Source of the DNA: Achromobacter spanius | Lineage (GTDB): Bacteria; Pseudomonadota; Gammaproteobacteria; Burkholderiales; Burkholderiaceae_B | DNA: 64,000 nucleotides | Assembly (NCBI RefSeq): GCF_002812705.1 | Contig: NZ_CP025030.1 | Coordinates: 5,580,001 to 5,644,000 of the forward strand | Reading direction: 5' to 3' | Part shown: positions 62,024 to 64,000 of the stretch, piece by piece | How the letters are laid out: the number at the start of each line of letters is the position of its first letter | Numbering within the stretch: the first letter of the stretch is position 1 | Notes under the pieces: model-generated | What the model was told of the DNA's origin: nothing | Seen by the model: only the letters and a program-made list of their open reading frames with translations | Databases searched by the model: none | Made by a program: the position numbers and the translations under genes

Positions 62024-63124
62024 ATGCCTGCCATGATGAAAGCCGCCGTATTCGCGGGCCCCAACCGTGTCGAGATACGTGAAAAGCCCATTCCCGACGT
62101 GGGGCCGAACGACGCCTTGATGCGGATTACCACCACCACCATCTGCGGCACAGATATTCACATCGTCAAGGGTGAATATCCGGTGAATAACGGTCTGACG
62201 ATTGGTCACGAGCCCGTCGGCGTCATCGAAAAGCTCGGGACCGCGGTACGAGGCTACACCGAAGGCCAGCGCGTGATTGCCGGCGCGATCTGCCCAAGCT
62301 TCAATTCCTATGCGGCTCAAGACGGCGCGCCCTCGCAGGACGGCACCTACCTGGTCGGTATGGGCATGTGCGGATGCCACGGGTACCGCGCCACTGCGGG
62401 ATGGCGATTTGGCAACATGATAGATGGCGCCCAGGCGGAGTACCTGTTGGTTCCGGATGCGGAAGCCAACCTTGCACCGGTGCCGGATGCACTGAGCGAC
62501 GAGCAGGTGCTCATGTGTCCGGACATCATGTCCACGGGCTTCAAAGGCGCCGAGAACGCCAACATCCGAATCGGCGATACGGTGGCGGTGTTTGCGCAGG
62601 GGCCGATAGGACTCTGCGCCACGGCCGGCGCCAGGTTGTTGGGCGCCACCACCATCATTGGGGTCGATGGAAACCCGCAGCGCTTGGCGATGGCGCAGGC
62701 CTGGGGCGCCGATGTCGTGCTGAATTTTCACGAGTGCGATGTGGTTGAGGAAATCTTGCGGCTGACAGGCGGCAAGGGCGTCGACTCCGCGATTGAAGCC
62801 CTGGGGCAGCAGAGCACATTCGAATCGGCGTTGCGTATCCTGAAACCCGGGGGCACCTTGTCCAGCCTCGGCGTCTATTCAAGCGACCTGACGATACCGG
62901 TTTCGGCTTTCGCCGCGGGCTTGGGCGATCACAAGATAAACACGGCGCTTTGCCCTGGCGGCAAGGAGCGCATGCGACGCCTGATGAATGTTCTGCAGTC
63001 GGGACGGCTGGACCTGACGAAGATGGTCACGCACCGCTACAGCCTGGACGACATCGCGCAGGCCTACGACCTGTTCGCGAACCAGCGAGACAACGTATTG
63101 AAAGTGGCCATCCGGCCGTTCTGA
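62024..63124 (+). CDS. Zinc-dependent alcohol dehydrogenase (secondary-alcohol/isopropanol type)
   Basis: 366 residues from the ATG at 62024 (GGAG upstream; ATGs at 62033 and 62036 also possible). MDR family: catalytic zinc ligands in TTTICGTDIHIVKG and GHEPVG, NAD(P) motif VFAQGPIGLCATAGARLLGA, and GWRFGNMIDGAQAEY/CPDIMSTGFKGAENA, which match the isopropanol-dehydrogenase type (TBADH-like) rather than liver ADH; the four-cysteine structural zinc loop is absent. Reduces ketones or oxidises secondary alcohols. Stop overlaps the next start (TGATG). Confidence 0.9.
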   Translation: MPAMMKAAVFAGPNRVEIREKPIPDVGPNDALMRITTTTICGTDIHIVKGEYPVNNGLTIGHEPVGVIEKLGTAVRGYTEGQRVIAGAICPSFNSYAAQDGAPSQDGTYLVGMGMCGCHGYRATAGWRFGNMIDGAQAEYLLVPDAEANLAPVPDALSDEQVLMCPDIMSTGFKGAENANIRIGDTVAVFAQGPIGLCATAGARLLGATTIIGVDGNPQRLAMAQAWGADVVLNFHECDVVEEILRLTGGKGVDSAIEALGQQSTFESALRILKPGGTLSSLGVYSSDLTIPVSAFAAGLGDHKINTALCPGGKERMRRLMNVLQSGRLDLTKMVTHRYSLDDIAQAYDLFANQRDNVLKVAIRPF

Positions 63125-63981
63125 TGCAACGTGGCCGAACGTTTTTCTCCGGCGTTGCGGCTCTTCCCAGACGGCAGCGCAAACATCACGCCATCTTCAC
63201 GATGGCCTGGCTTTTCCTTGCCGCGCTGGCGCACGGCCAGGGGGCACTGCAACCGGCCGACGTAGCGTCCGCGTACAGCCGCGAAGTGTCCCCAAGGCTT
63301 GCGTTGCCGGATGACGAACGCGTCCGTTACGGTGACCTGGCCAGCCATGCGCTGGTATCCGCCGGTATCTCCTTATTGGCGCCTCAGTATGTCGTCATCG
63401 CCGACCGAAACATCTACGTGCAGGCGGTATTCGTCTATTGGTTGCACCCCGTTGCGCCGCCCCTGTATATCGGGGCATCCCCGGCCTCTACCGGGCAAGT
63501 CGGCACGTTCGACCATTTTGAGACGCCGACCGGCGTGTTTCCCCATACCTTGGCTAACCCGGACTACCGCGCCGAGGGCATAAAAAATGCGAACGGAATC
63601 CTCGGCTATGGCGTGAAGGGCATGCGTGTCTACGACTTCGGTTGGCAGAACGCCCGCCAAGGCTGGGGCACGGAACGCATCGCCACCATGCGTTTGCAAA
63701 TGCACGCGACCGACCCCTATTTGCTCGAGCCAAGGCTGGGCACCCCGCAGTCCAAGGGCTGCCTTCGTATTCCGGCGACGCTAAATGAATTTATTGACCG
63801 TCTCGGCTTGCTGGATGCTGAGTACGAACTCGCCGCCGATTTAGGCTTCCAGCCCTGGGTATTGCGCTCTCAAAGGACACCGGCATATGGCGCGGGACGG
63901 TATCTGATCGTCGTCGACACGGAGCGCCGCGCCCGACCAGGCTGGTCGCCTCAACCTTGGATCAATCCGAAGAATCCATGA
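63124..63981 (+). CDS. L,D-transpeptidase-like secreted protein (YkuD-type)
   Basis: A protein of 285 residues from the ATG at 63124, which overlaps the dehydrogenase stop by one base. The N-terminal part is a signal peptide or anchor (HAIFTMAWLFLAALAHGQGA, about 22-41). The catalytic motif of L,D-transpeptidases appears as LGTPQSKGCLRIPA (S-x-G-C-x-R) with a preceding MHATDP histidine; the first part has VASAYSREVSPRLALPDDER. Such enzymes crosslink peptidoglycan or attach proteins to it. The pairing with an alcohol dehydrogenase in one transcript looks accidental. The frame is complete at 63981. Confidence 0.82.
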   Translation: MQRGRTFFSGVAALPRRQRKHHAIFTMAWLFLAALAHGQGALQPADVASAYSREVSPRLALPDDERVRYGDLASHALVSAGISLLAPQYVVIADRNIYVQAVFVYWLHPVAPPLYIGASPASTGQVGTFDHFETPTGVFPHTLANPDYRAEGIKNANGILGYGVKGMRVYDFGWQNARQGWGTERIATMRLQMHATDPYLLEPRLGTPQSKGCLRIPATLNEFIDRLGLLDAEYELAADLGFQPWVLRSQRTPAYGAGRYLIVVDTERRARPGWSPQPWINPKNP

Positions 63982-64000
63982 CATCCCTGCTACCGCATGA

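Noticed and set aside
62950..63123. Upstream extension of the L,D-transpeptidase-like protein
   Set aside because: Lies inside the dehydrogenase gene in another frame; the ATG at 63124 gives a good signal peptide and TGATG coupling.

Overview
The window is high-GC DNA with dense, tightly packed genes. Three tripartite-tricarboxylate (Bug-type) periplasmic binding proteins, many LysR regulators and a filamentous-haemagglutinin-type exoprotein point to a betaproteobacterium of the Alcaligenaceae (Achromobacter/Bordetella-like). This assignment rests on gene content only; no rRNA or tRNA gene was seen. Function calls come from reading translated sequence and motifs, not from database searches.

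Layout. (1) 1-7.6 kb: nitrogen scavenging. An amidohydrolase (cut by the window edge) and a double-ATPase peptide-type ABC subunit are followed by a hydantoin set: hydantoin/Asp-Glu racemase, LysR regulator, N-carbamoyl-D-amino-acid hydrolase and D-hydantoinase. (2) 7.6-8.5 kb: a gene-free stretch with a dispersed repeat, hairpins and a ~23-bp tandem array. (3) 8.5-13.9 kb: a soluble PAS histidine kinase and NarL-type regulator next to a cyanate/nitrate-type ABC transporter and cyanase (cynS). (4) 13.9-15.9 kb: pyridoxal kinase and an Xre/RES toxin-antitoxin pair.

(5) 15.8-40.8 kb is the centrepiece: a ~25-kb, almost entirely leftward locus. In transcription order it holds a free periplasmic STN+TonB-C protein, a FecI-type ECF sigma factor, a FecR-type anti-sigma factor, a ~4,235-residue TpsA exoprotein, its TpsB transporter, an ExbB with a fused extracytoplasmic DUF2341/LamG-like region, ExbD, TonB, a porin, a coiled-coil periplasmic protein, a YbjN protein and a parvulin-type PPIase. 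The regulatory trio matches the architecture of Pseudomonas aeruginosa VreA-VreI-VreR, whose regulon includes the PdtA/PdtB two-partner secretion system and an ExbB/ExbD-type module. PHO-box-like sequences lie upstream of the trio and of tpsA, which fits the phosphate-starvation control known for Vre. I read it as a complete surface-signalling-controlled, energy-module-linked exoprotein system.

(6) 40.8-43.8 kb: two cupin genes (one an XRE regulator), a class II aldolase and a Bug receptor. (7) 43.8-49.3 kb: a compositionally different island with an orphan gene, an intact IS1182-type element with 18/19-bp inverted repeats, a NERD+S1 protein and a divergent HExxH protein. (8) 49.3-61.7 kb: a divergent CoA-linked catabolic cluster flanked by two Bug receptors: two-domain class III CoA-transferase, single-chain acyl-CoA carboxylase, LysR, DUF35 protein, thiolase-like protein and 3-hydroxyacyl-CoA dehydrogenase. 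(9) 61.8-64 kb: a gene remnant, a zinc alcohol dehydrogenase and an L,D-transpeptidase-like secreted protein.
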